Shown here: one piece after another, positions 37,846 to 45,471 of the stretch
Layout of the letters: the number at the start of each line of letters is the position of its first letter
Numbering within the stretch: the first letter of the stretch is position 1
Notes under the pieces: generated by a model
Seen by the model: the letters and a program-made list of their open reading frames with translations, nothing else
What the model was told of the DNA's origin: nothing
The model's database searches: none
From: Vibrio rhodolitus
GTDB taxonomy: Bacteria; Pseudomonadota; Gammaproteobacteria; Enterobacterales; Vibrionaceae
Length of the DNA stretch: 64,000 nucleotides
Assembly: GCF_003350325.1 (NCBI RefSeq)
Contig: NZ_QLYZ01000005.1
Location: 1-64,000, forward strand
Direction: 5' to 3'
Made by a program: the position numbers and the translations under genes

Positions 37846-38015
37846 CGTTGCTCTGGCTCGCGGTAGCGATCGGGATTAAAGAGCGGTTTGCTTGGCATAA
37901 AATAGCCGCACGCTTCACGAGTGGCGAGGGTAGGTTGTTGCCAAGCCGCACAGAGATCTTTTTCGTTATCGCGCGAGCGAGTAAATTGCCGACACTGTCC
38001 ACATTTAAACATCAT
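37842..38015 (-). CDS. Small four-cysteine protein (57 aa)
   Basis: Reading the minus strand from ATG at 38015 gives 57 residues: MMFKCGQCRQFTRSRDNEKD, then LCAAWQQPTLATREACGYFM and PSKPLFNPDRYREPEQR. The CxxC pair plus two later cysteines suggest a zinc ribbon or disulfide protein. GGGA lies five bases upstream of the ATG pair. A second frame across the same bases is longer but has no ribosome site and a poorer composition. Its last four bases overlap the end of ogt. Not recognised, but codon use and residue pattern look genuine. Confidence 0.65.
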   Translation of the reverse strand: MMFKCGQCRQFTRSRDNEKDLCAAWQQPTLATREACGYFMPSKPLFNPDRYREPEQR

Positions 38016-38118
38016 TGAGTCCCTTCAATTTTGATGTTTAGAGTGTATGGCGATTTACCAAGGGAAAAATTGATCTATCGCCTGAATTGGTTTTTAACTA
38101 CGACTTTAAAACGTACTT

Positions 38119-38667
38119 TCAAATCGCACTTTCAAATAAGGTCAAATAAGAGCGATGCTCAAGATCTTGAGACAGTAAACCAAATTGCTGCGCTAGCTGT
38201 TCCAACTCACTTCGGTAGCGCGCCAACGCACTCTCGTCGTCCGTCATAATGGCGAATTCGGCGAAGTGACCTATGTTGGCTAATTGATCAAAGGTGATAT
38301 GGAATGGTCCAATAAAGTAGATGCTGCGTGTTTTCTGCGTGATTAATCTGACTTGATACCCCATATTTTCCAGCATGCTACGCGCATTCGCTGAATTGGT
38401 AATATTGGTCGCTTCACAGCGGTCTGCTTCGGGCCCTTTTACGATCCATAATTTGATCCCAGACGGCTCCATCTCACGGATTGAGACGGTTTTAGCTTGC
38501 TGCTTGAGGGTATGCTCTGGAGTGTCAAAGTACCAGTCGGTTTCTTGATTTTCATGCACCATAACTTGATGCTCTAGAGAGTTAAGGACGCGATAAAACG
38601 CGTCCTTATCTTTGACTCGAAACTTCAACTCGACTTCATATTTCCCTTTGAAGTGTTCTTGGCTCAT
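38119..38667 (-). CDS. cyaB: CYTH-domain protein, class IV adenylate cyclase (CyaB)
   Basis: A 182-residue single-domain CYTH protein. The signature ExExK is at the N-terminus (YEVELKFRVKD). The tunnel-lining charged residues follow in order: QETDWYFDTP, VSIREME, KLWIVKGPE, RCEAT, RSIYFIGPFHITFD and AEFAIMT. Such proteins are class IV adenylate cyclases making cAMP from ATP, although some CYTH enzymes act on triphosphates. Its ATG overlaps the stop of the upstream helicase gene (ATGA), so the two are coupled. Confidence 0.83.
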   Translation of the reverse strand: MSQEHFKGKYEVELKFRVKDKDAFYRVLNSLEHQVMVHENQETDWYFDTPEHTLKQQAKTVSIREMEPSGIKLWIVKGPEADRCEATNITNSANARSMLENMGYQVRLITQKTRSIYFIGPFHITFDQLANIGHFAEFAIMTDDESALARYRSELEQLAQQFGLLSQDLEHRSYLTLFESAI

Positions 38668-39863
38668 TCTGCGTCTTTCTGTACTCGTTTGCTTTTTGGT
38701 ACGTAGTTGAGAATTGAAATTGGCACAGGTTTGCGTGGTGCAAAGCCTTCAACTTCGCGGCGTTCAATCAGGTGACCAAGACGGCTTTCAATCATGCATA
38801 GATTCTTGAAGTTATCTTTAGATACGAACGAGATCGCTTCGCCTTGCGCATCCGCGCGACCAGTACGACCAATACGGTGAACATATTCGTCAGCTGGGAA
38901 CGGTAAATCGTAGTTAATTACGCGAGTTAAGCCATGAATATCGATACCACGCGCGCCTACACCAGTTGCGATCATGTATTGAATCTTGCCAGCTTTGAAA
39001 TCTTCTAGCAGTTGACTACGAATGGCTTGGCTGCGTCCACTGTGGAATGCTTCGGCAGCGATGCCACGCTTCTCTAATTGTTGAGCAAGTTTTGCAGCGC
39101 CATGTTTGGTCTCGATAAAGATCAACGCTTGGTCCCAATTGTTCTCTTTGATTAGGTGTGCCAGCAGTGATGATTTCATGTCTTTATCAACGGTGATAAG
39201 CCACTGTTCGATGTTCTTTTTAGATGCTTGATTCGCTGCAATCGAGATCTCGTATGGGTTGTGTACCGCTGTTTTGGCAAGATCGCGTACTTTGTTTGAC
39301 AGTGTTGCTGAGAACAGCAAGTTCTGAATATCGGTTGGCAGACGATCGAGGATCTTGTTGATGTCATCGATAAAGCCCATGTCTAGCATGCGGTCCGCTT
39401 CATCAAGTACTAATACTTCGACTTCTTCAAAGTAAACCGCGCGTCTGGCGTACATATCAAGTAGACGACCAGGGGTTGCCACCAAAACATCGACACCTTC
39501 GATCAACGCCTGTTTTTGTGCTTTCTCGTCAACACCGCCGTACATAGCCAATGAAGTCAGTTTTAGATGTTGACCATATTGGCGAACTTTTTCTTCCACC
39601 TGAATGGCCAGTTCACGGGTCGGAGTTAAGATAAGCGCGCGAATACGTTTTTTACGTTGCGTTTCACCTTGGCTTAACTTTTCTAGAATGGGTAATACAA
39701 AGCTTGCCGTTTTACCCGTGCCTGTTTGCGCGGCTGCAATAAGATCTTGTCCTTGCAGAATCACAGGAATCGCTTTGGTTTGGATATTGGTAGGCTTGCT
39801 GTAACCCAATTGTTGGATAGCGTCTGTGATAGGTTGGCTTAAGCCGAGTTTTGAAAATGGCAT
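38664..39863 (-). CDS. rhlE: DEAD-box ATP-dependent RNA helicase, RhlE-like
   Basis: A 399-residue DEAD-box helicase: Q motif (PTNIQTKAIP), motif I AAQTGTGKT, Ia PTRELA, Ib TPGRLL, II VLDEADRM, III SAT, and C-terminal ARGIDI and HRIGRTGRA. The C-terminal extension is short and basic, as in RhlE-type proteins that remodel ribosomal RNA. It is the first gene of a two-gene unit with cyaB. The exact subfamily is less certain than the enzyme class. Confidence 0.88.
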   Translation of the reverse strand: MPFSKLGLSQPITDAIQQLGYSKPTNIQTKAIPVILQGQDLIAAAQTGTGKTASFVLPILEKLSQGETQRKKRIRALILTPTRELAIQVEEKVRQYGQHLKLTSLAMYGGVDEKAQKQALIEGVDVLVATPGRLLDMYARRAVYFEEVEVLVLDEADRMLDMGFIDDINKILDRLPTDIQNLLFSATLSNKVRDLAKTAVHNPYEISIAANQASKKNIEQWLITVDKDMKSSLLAHLIKENNWDQALIFIETKHGAAKLAQQLEKRGIAAEAFHSGRSQAIRSQLLEDFKAGKIQYMIATGVGARGIDIHGLTRVINYDLPFPADEYVHRIGRTGRADAQGEAISFVSKDNFKNLCMIESRLGHLIERREVEGFAPRKPVPISILNYVPKSKRVQKDAE

Positions 39864-39932
39864 GCTTTCACTCTGTATAAATGACCAAAGGGGCTAGTGC
39901 CCCTTATTTGCGTTGAGTTTAGCATGAACAGG

Positions 39933-40310
39933 CTAAATTTCTTTCTCTATTTTGTCCGCCATTTTGTCTTCTATCTCTTCTCTTTTACCCTCACCTTTAT
40001 CAAGCATCTTATCGACTTTCTCTTCTTCATGTTTCATGTCTGATTTGAGCTTGCCTTCCTCACGTTTCATTTCAGACTTGAGTTTCGCCTCATCACATTT
40101 ACCTTGTTCAGAGCAAGGCATATCCTTACTGTGCTTTCCTTTCTCTTTTTTCATTTCAGCATCGGCTTTGCCCATTGCCTTATCACGTTTTTCCATCATT
40201 TTTTGTTTCGAGTCATCCATCATTTCGGAGTTACCGTGATGATCGGCAAGCGTTATCGGAGCAAACAGTAGGGAGCTAAGCATTGCGGCTAAAAAAGGGA
40301 TTCGATACAT
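39933..40310 (-). CDS. Highly charged exported protein of unknown function
   Basis: A 125-residue protein with a Sec signal peptide (MYRIPFLAAMLSSLLFAPIT, cleavage near LADHH). The mature part is almost all Lys, Glu, Asp and Met, with repeated segments such as KLKSEMKREEGK and KLKSDMKHEEEK, and one cysteine pair (MPCSEQGKCDE). It should be an extended, coiled-coil or disordered periplasmic protein. Met/His/Asp content could suit metal binding. Single-gene unit. Not recognised. Confidence 0.7.
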   Translation of the reverse strand: MYRIPFLAAMLSSLLFAPITLADHHGNSEMMDDSKQKMMEKRDKAMGKADAEMKKEKGKHSKDMPCSEQGKCDEAKLKSEMKREEGKLKSDMKHEEEKVDKMLDKGEGKREEIEDKMADKIEKEI

Positions 40311-40446
40311 AATAAGACCTCTCCATTGATAAAAGTCCTATTGAGTATTGACTAAATAGTCAGCATTTTCCTGTTGTGAAAATCGTTATGAATTAGAAAA
40401 TGGCTGATTGGACAGAGCCAACCAGCCAAAATGGCGAAAAAAACGC

Positions 40447-41880
40447 TTAGAACAGTGCGCTATTCATCCATAGGTGGGCGGCGATACTGGCAATGTAGCC
40501 CAGTGCGATAACCGGCGCCCATTTTAGGTGACCAAAGAAGGTGTACTTACCATGCGCAGCGCCCATTAATGCTACGCCAGCTGCAGAGCCGATAGAGAGC
40601 AAACTGCCGCCGACACCGGCAGTTAAGGTGACCAATAGCCAGTTACCCATCGACATCTCTGGCTCCATAGTGAGCACGGCAAACATCACCGGAATGTTAT
40701 CGACAATCGCTGAGAGAATACCGACCATGACGTTGGCCCAGATTGGATCCCATTGGTAATACATAATTTCAGAGACCATGTTGAGATAACCAATCAGGCT
40801 CAAACCACCAACACACATTACCACGCCGTAGAAGAACAGTAGCGTATCCCACTCGGCATGGGAGACTCGGCGAAAGACATCAAACGGTACCACTGAGCCT
40901 AAACGTTTGAGCGCTAGGTCGTCGCGGTTAGCAATGGCGACTTGTGCTTTACGGGCTAACGAGCGTTTAAGTGTGCGACGCAAGAAAAAGCCGAAGAATT
41001 GCAGATAGGCGAGACCCATCATCATACCGATCACTGGCGGGAAGTGCAGTACCGCATGGAAAGCCACTGCAGTGGCAATGGTAAGAATAAACAGTGCTAC
41101 GATACGGCGTGCACCACGCTTAAGCTCGACATGCACGTGGGCGACGTTTGGTTTGGCATTGGGAATAAACCAAGACATGATCACCGCAGGTATCACATAG
41201 CTGATGACTGATGGGGTAAACAGTGGCATAAATTCTGAGAAAGAAACATGCCCAGCCTGCCAAACCATCAGTGTGGTGATATCACCAAATGGGCTAAACG
41301 CGCCCCCTGCGTTGGCTGCGACGACGATATTGATGCAGGCAAGGTTGATAAAACGGGTGTTATCACCACCGACTTTCATTACCACGGCACACATAAGCAG
41401 AGCTGTGGTGAGGTTATCGGCTATAGGGGAAATAAAGAACGCCAGGATACCGGTCAGCCAAAACAGTGCTTTGAAGTTAAAGCCTTTACCTACCATCCAA
41501 GCTTGTAGCGCATCAAATAGTCTGCGCTCTTCCATCGCGCTGATATAGGTCATGGCGACCAATAAGAACAAAAGTAGTTCGGCATATTCGAGCAAGTTGT
41601 GCTCGAGTGCGGCATGCGCTACCTCCATCTGCCCCTGTTGTGAATAGACATAGCCAAGCATCGCCCAAATGATGCCGGCAGCCAGTAACACGGGTTTAGA
41701 TTTGCGCAGTTGCAGATACTCTTCGAGCATGACAATGGTGTAGGCAATACCAAAGATAATTAGTGCAGCGTAGCCAATAGTAGATTGGGTGAGATCAAGA
41801 GGGGATAGTTCGCTACTTGCTGCAAATGCGGGATAGGGCAAAAATATTAGGCCAATCATTAATGGCCACAAGCTTTTCAT
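40447..41880 (-). CDS. nhaD: NhaD-type Na+/H+ antiporter
   Basis: A 477-residue polytopic inner-membrane antiporter that expels Na+ (and Li+) in exchange for H+. It has a signal-like first helix and about 12 further helices. Conserved polar helices include ISPIADNLTTALLMCAVV and VDNIPVMFAVL, and GAFSPFGDITTLMVWQAG in the middle, which are the family hallmarks. It resembles the characterised NhaD proteins of V. cholerae and V. parahaemolyticus. Monocistronic with a 560-bp divergent region upstream. Confidence 0.93.
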   Translation of the reverse strand: MKSLWPLMIGLIFLPYPAFAASSELSPLDLTQSTIGYAALIIFGIAYTIVMLEEYLQLRKSKPVLLAAGIIWAMLGYVYSQQGQMEVAHAALEHNLLEYAELLLFLLVAMTYISAMEERRLFDALQAWMVGKGFNFKALFWLTGILAFFISPIADNLTTALLMCAVVMKVGGDNTRFINLACINIVVAANAGGAFSPFGDITTLMVWQAGHVSFSEFMPLFTPSVISYVIPAVIMSWFIPNAKPNVAHVHVELKRGARRIVALFILTIATAVAFHAVLHFPPVIGMMMGLAYLQFFGFFLRRTLKRSLARKAQVAIANRDDLALKRLGSVVPFDVFRRVSHAEWDTLLFFYGVVMCVGGLSLIGYLNMVSEIMYYQWDPIWANVMVGILSAIVDNIPVMFAVLTMEPEMSMGNWLLVTLTAGVGGSLLSIGSAAGVALMGAAHGKYTFFGHLKWAPVIALGYIASIAAHLWMNSALF

Positions 41881-42443
41881 TACTTCAACTCCTTGAAAAT
41901 TCGACTTTACAGTGTTGTTTCAACGCTCGAACCAAAGATTATTGATGCAGTCTCACAGCTTGCTGCATATATCTTGTTATAAGTCTTACCGATCCTGTTG
42001 CAGAGTTGGCGACTGCAATGTTGAGGGTGGTGTGACTGTTTGATTTATTATTCAGGCATGAATTGACTCGGCGCGGTTTAAGAAACTGGGCACATTCTAA
42101 AGCCCTTTTTACAGAATGTTTGTGAGGTAAGTGGTATTCGTTTGAATCTCTTATAATTTAATAAATTATAAGAATTTTATGAATCTTTATGAGCTGCAAT
42201 GTTATTAATAATGAGTGGTATTAAATGCTATTTTTGCTTTATATCACAAAATATGACACCAAATTGAAGAGTGTGAACAGATTTAATCTCGCATTGATAC
42301 GGATCAGATTTCTAGCACAATAATTCCCACAAAATCCGTCAGGGTTACTAACCTGACGCTGACATAAAACGCTTTTTATAGAACGAATTTTCCAGCGACG
42401 GGCGTGTAGCTCTGTTGTTCTGTCTAATTAATAAGGTGTAAAT
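41881..42443. promoter_or_regulatory. 563-bp region between nhaD and the YjiH-type operon
   Basis: No gene is visible. The region carries the divergent promoters of nhaD and of the yjiH-like operon, including a long leader. The one structured element is the AT-rich palindrome at 42149-42173. The leader of the operon (after about 42340) is less AT-rich and ends in ATAAGGTG before the ATG. Confidence 0.6.
42149..42173. promoter_or_regulatory. Perfect AT-rich palindrome, candidate operator
   Basis: TCTTATAATTT and AAATTATAAGA are perfect 11-base arms separated by three bases. The symmetry and position, 270 bp before the operon and 270 bp before nhaD, suit a dimeric regulator. Confidence 0.45.
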
Positions 42444-43175
42444 ATGTCCACTCCTAACCCAATCGAGCGCAAGGTGACATGGGGATGCTATGTCGCACTC
42501 GCATTCGCTGTCGTGTTTTTCTCAGGCTTAATGCAATCTAACGAATGGTACGGTGTATTCGACTTTACCACGCTAAATGGTTCGTTTGGTAAAGTCGCAT
42601 ACGGCGTACAAGAAACCGCTGAAGGTGTTGAAGCGGCAACCACGTCATTCCGTGGTAAAGGTGGTAGCGGTGCGCGCGATGGCTTTATCTTCGCATTGAC
42701 GCTGATCCCAACAGTGATGTTCGCTCTTGGCGTGATTAATGTTCTTGAGCACTACGGCGCACTAGATGCGGCACGTAAACTGCTTTCTCCACTACTACGT
42801 CCTCTGATGGGTATCCCAGGTAGCTCAGGTCTAGCGCTAATCGCATCGCTACAAAGTACTGATGCAGGCGCAGCAATGACTCGTCAGCTTAAAGATGAAG
42901 GTCGTCTGACTAAACGTGAAACTGACGTATTCACTATGTTCCAATTCACCGCAGGTGCGGCGATTGTTAACTTCTTCTCATCTGGTGCAGTGCTATTTAC
43001 GCTAACTCTGGCTGACGGCTCTCTAGCTGTGTCATCGTCAATTGGTTTGGCTGTAGGTGTGATGTTCCTGTTTAAGTTTATCGGCGCGAACTTGTTCCGC
43101 ATTTACCTAAACATCACAGAAGGCAAAGAAGACAAAAACCAATCAGCTGAGCTACAAGAGGAAGCAGCAAAATGA
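42444..43175 (+). CDS. YjiH-family nucleoside-recognition membrane protein
   Basis: A 243-residue polytopic protein of the Gate/nucleoside-recognition family (YjiH; related to spore maturation protein A). Helices at about 12-30, 92-110, 140-165, 172-195 and 200-220 surround the re-entrant segment LLRPLMGIPGSSGLALIASL with QSTDAGAAMTRQL. It overlaps the next gene by four bases (ATGA), the normal arrangement for the YjiH/YjiG pair, which probably forms one transporter. With a peptidase gene third in the operon, uptake or export of a peptide or amino-acid derivative is likely. Confidence 0.82.
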   Translation: MSTPNPIERKVTWGCYVALAFAVVFFSGLMQSNEWYGVFDFTTLNGSFGKVAYGVQETAEGVEAATTSFRGKGGSGARDGFIFALTLIPTVMFALGVINVLEHYGALDAARKLLSPLLRPLMGIPGSSGLALIASLQSTDAGAAMTRQLKDEGRLTKRETDVFTMFQFTAGAAIVNFFSSGAVLFTLTLADGSLAVSSSIGLAVGVMFLFKFIGANLFRIYLNITEGKEDKNQSAELQEEAAK

Positions 43176-43639
43176 GCGAAGTAAAAGCGAAAAAACCTAT
43201 GGTAACGGACATCTTCGTTGAAGGTGCGAAAAAGGGTTGGGTAATTGCGACTACCTCTACAGTACCTAACGTATTGATGGCGTTTGTGATCATCAAAGCG
43301 CTGCAAATTACTGGCGCGCTGGACCTGATGGGCTCAATCTTTGCACCTATCATGGCAGTCTTTGGTCTTCCTGGCGAAGCAGCAGCAGTGCTAATTGGTG
43401 CGTGGATGTCAATGGGCGGCGCGGTTGGTGTGGTTATCACGCTATTTGACCAAGGCATTCTAAACGGCGCACACATTGCGATTCTTGCTCCAGCTATCTA
43501 CCTAATGGGCTCACAAGTGCAGTACATGGGTCGTATCATGGGTCCTATCGGCACTGAAGGTCGTTACATTCCAATTATGATCGCTATTTCTGTGCTAAAT
43601 GCGTTTGGTGCAATGTTAGTGATGAACCTATTTGTGTAA
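43172..43639 (+). CDS. YjiG-family membrane protein, partner of YjiH
   Basis: A 155-residue polytopic protein of the same Gate superfamily (YjiG; related to spore maturation protein B). It shows VIKALQITGALDLM, the loop FGLPGEAAAVLIGAWMSMGG and a last helix ending NLFV. The ATGA overlap with the YjiH-type gene shows tight coupling; the two halves presumably make a heteromeric permease. In E. coli this pair sits with the isoaspartyl dipeptidase gene iadA. Confidence 0.82.
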   Translation: MSEVKAKKPMVTDIFVEGAKKGWVIATTSTVPNVLMAFVIIKALQITGALDLMGSIFAPIMAVFGLPGEAAAVLIGAWMSMGGAVGVVITLFDQGILNGAHIAILAPAIYLMGSQVQYMGRIMGPIGTEGRYIPIMIAISVLNAFGAMLVMNLFV

Positions 43640-43648
43640 GGAGTGATG

Positions 43649-44773
43649 ATGAATTTTTCACTTGAACAATATTTAGCAGAGCTACGTCCACTGATTGATG
43701 TGGATTGCGGCACTTACACGCTAGAAGGCATTGAGTTTATTGCTAGCCAATTTGAAGCGAAATTTGCTGAGATGTCTGGTTGGAGCGTGAAACGCATCGA
43801 TTGTGGTAAAGCGGGTGTCGGTCTAGAGATCCGCAACCAACCAGAAGCAGAGATGATTGATGTGATGCTAATTGGTCACATGGATACTGTTTTCCCAGTA
43901 GGTACCGCGGCTGCACGTCCAATGACCACGGGTGCTGATAAAGCATACGGTCCTGGCGTATCAGATATGAAATCGGGTCTGCTAAACGTGGTTTACGCGA
44001 TGCGTAACCTAGACCAAGCAGTACTGGACAAGCTATCTATCTGCATTTGCATGAACCCTGATGAAGAGACCGGTTCTACAGATTCAGTTGAGTGGCTGCA
44101 ATCTGTGGCGAAAAATGCGCGCAATGTATTGGTTGCTGAAGCGGCTCGCGCTGACGGTAGTCTTGTAAAAGCACGCAAAGGTCTAGCAGGTTACAAGCTA
44201 ACCTTTAGTGGCAAAGCGGCACACGCCGGTAACGATCCGCAAGCAGGTCGCAGTGCAATCACTGAGATGGCAAACTGGATCTTAGCTATTAATGCGATGA
44301 CTAACTTCGAGTCAGGCACGACACTTAACGTTGGCGTTGTGAACGGCGGTACAGGGGTGAATATCGTTCCTGACCACGCGACAGCATTAGTGGATGTGCG
44401 CTTCTGGAGCAATGACGAGTATGCGGATGTGGATGCTAAGCTAAAAGCGATGCTTGAAACGCCGTTTGTTGATGGTGTGACGATTACGCTAGAACGTGAA
44501 ACCTACAAGCCATCAATGGTTGCAACTGACAAAACCCACGCGCTAATGGCGTTGGTGGAAGAGTCTGCGCAAGAGCTGGATATCACTATCGGCTGGCAAG
44601 AAGTGGGTGGTGGTTCAGATGCGAACAACACCGCAATTCTTGGTGTTCCAACCCTAGATGGTTTTGGTCCGATTGGCGCTGGTTTCCACAGCGACCTTGA
44701 ATACCTACAGTTAGATTCGATTGAGCCACGTATCCGTATGCTGATGCGTGTGCTTGAGAAAATCGCCGCTTAA
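43649..44773 (+). CDS. M20-family metallopeptidase (carboxypeptidase G2-like)
   Basis: A 374-residue cytoplasmic zinc peptidase of the M20 family. Metal ligands and catalytic residues: MLIGHMDTVFPVG (His, catalytic Asp), GPGVSDMKSGLL (bridging Asp), MNPDEETGST (catalytic Glu pair), AEAARADG region, and the C-terminal GAGFHSDLEYL (His). The dimerisation domain is between about 170 and 290 (GKAAHAGNDPQAGRSAI). AAGGAG lies five bases before the ATG at 43649; GTG and ATG just upstream overlap the ribosome site. As third gene of the yjiH-yjiG unit it probably cleaves the transported peptide. Confidence 0.88.
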   Translation: MNFSLEQYLAELRPLIDVDCGTYTLEGIEFIASQFEAKFAEMSGWSVKRIDCGKAGVGLEIRNQPEAEMIDVMLIGHMDTVFPVGTAAARPMTTGADKAYGPGVSDMKSGLLNVVYAMRNLDQAVLDKLSICICMNPDEETGSTDSVEWLQSVAKNARNVLVAEAARADGSLVKARKGLAGYKLTFSGKAAHAGNDPQAGRSAITEMANWILAINAMTNFESGTTLNVGVVNGGTGVNIVPDHATALVDVRFWSNDEYADVDAKLKAMLETPFVDGVTITLERETYKPSMVATDKTHALMALVEESAQELDITIGWQEVGGGSDANNTAILGVPTLDGFGPIGAGFHSDLEYLQLDSIEPRIRMLMRVLEKIAA

Positions 44774-44810
44774 TAAGCGCAAAAATTTAGTCAAAGTTCC
44801 CCTAATATCC

Positions 44811-44840
44811 ATCCCCAAGCTTCGGTTTGGGGATTTTTTT
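44811..44840 (+). terminator. Terminator after the peptidase gene
   Basis: ATCCCCAA and TTGGGGAT form a perfect 8-bp stem followed by seven T. Confidence 0.9.
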
Positions 44841-44984
44841 GTCTTTGGTAATCGTAGTGACGTTGTCACTAAAATTGATATATAAAACGAACAATAACCG
44901 CAATATTAATCTTGTGTTCATCTTGACTCATCTATGCTGAGTGACATAAAGATAAATTTAGACAGAATAAGTGAGGAGGAACTG

Positions 44985-45383
44985 ATGACCTCATTAACAA
45001 ACAACAATGTAAATTTAGTAAATCCACAGCTTGATCAAGATGTCGCTTTGCAACTAGAGCAAACAGCAACGCCAGATGAAAAAACGTTTTGGCATAAAAT
45101 GAAGAAATCCGCCAAGCGAGCTGGTGAAGAACTTGCTGTGATGGGAATTAAATCTTGGCTAGCTCTTGCTGACTCCAACACTTCGGTGCGCCATAAAGCG
45201 GTGCTAGGTGGTGCGTTAGCTTACTTTGTTTTGCCAACGGATATGGTGCCAGACGTGATGGCAGGTGTGGGTTTTACCGATGACATGGCAGCACTAACCT
45301 TGGCTGCAAATTCAGTAGGTAGCGCGATTACCGATGAACATGAAGCGCAAGCGCGTGATAAGTGGAGCTCAATGACAGAGTAA
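44985..45383 (+). CDS. YkvA/DUF1232 family protein
   Basis: A 132-residue protein with the DUF1232 (YkvA) domain in its C-terminal half: HKAVLGGALAYFVLPTDMVP and DDMAALTLAANSVG. The LPxDxxPD motif in a hydrophobic hairpin is diagnostic. The N-terminal 60 residues are variable and amphipathic. I chose the ATG at 44985 because GGAGGAAC lies directly upstream; an ATG 51 bases earlier has no ribosome site. Function of the family is not established. Confidence 0.8.
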   Translation: MTSLTNNNVNLVNPQLDQDVALQLEQTATPDEKTFWHKMKKSAKRAGEELAVMGIKSWLALADSNTSVRHKAVLGGALAYFVLPTDMVPDVMAGVGFTDDMAALTLAANSVGSAITDEHEAQARDKWSSMTE

Positions 45384-45426
45384 CTGCTTTATCGTTAGTC
45401 TATCGCCTAACGCTTTCAAATTTCAT

Positions 45427-45455
45427 AAAAAAACCACCGCACGCGGTGGTTTTTT
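45427..45455. terminator. Bidirectional terminator
   Basis: AAAAAACCACCGC and GCGGTGGTTTTTT, with a 2-base spacer, lie between converging genes; A and T runs on both sides allow use in both directions. Confidence 0.92.
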
Positions 45456-45471
45456 ACACTGTAAAGTTACG

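Noticed and set aside
37814..38002. 62-residue minus-strand frame overlapping the end of ogt
   Set aside because: It has no ribosome site and a low-quality composition; the neighbouring frame (37842-38015) has a ribosome site and a coherent cysteine pattern, and was kept instead.
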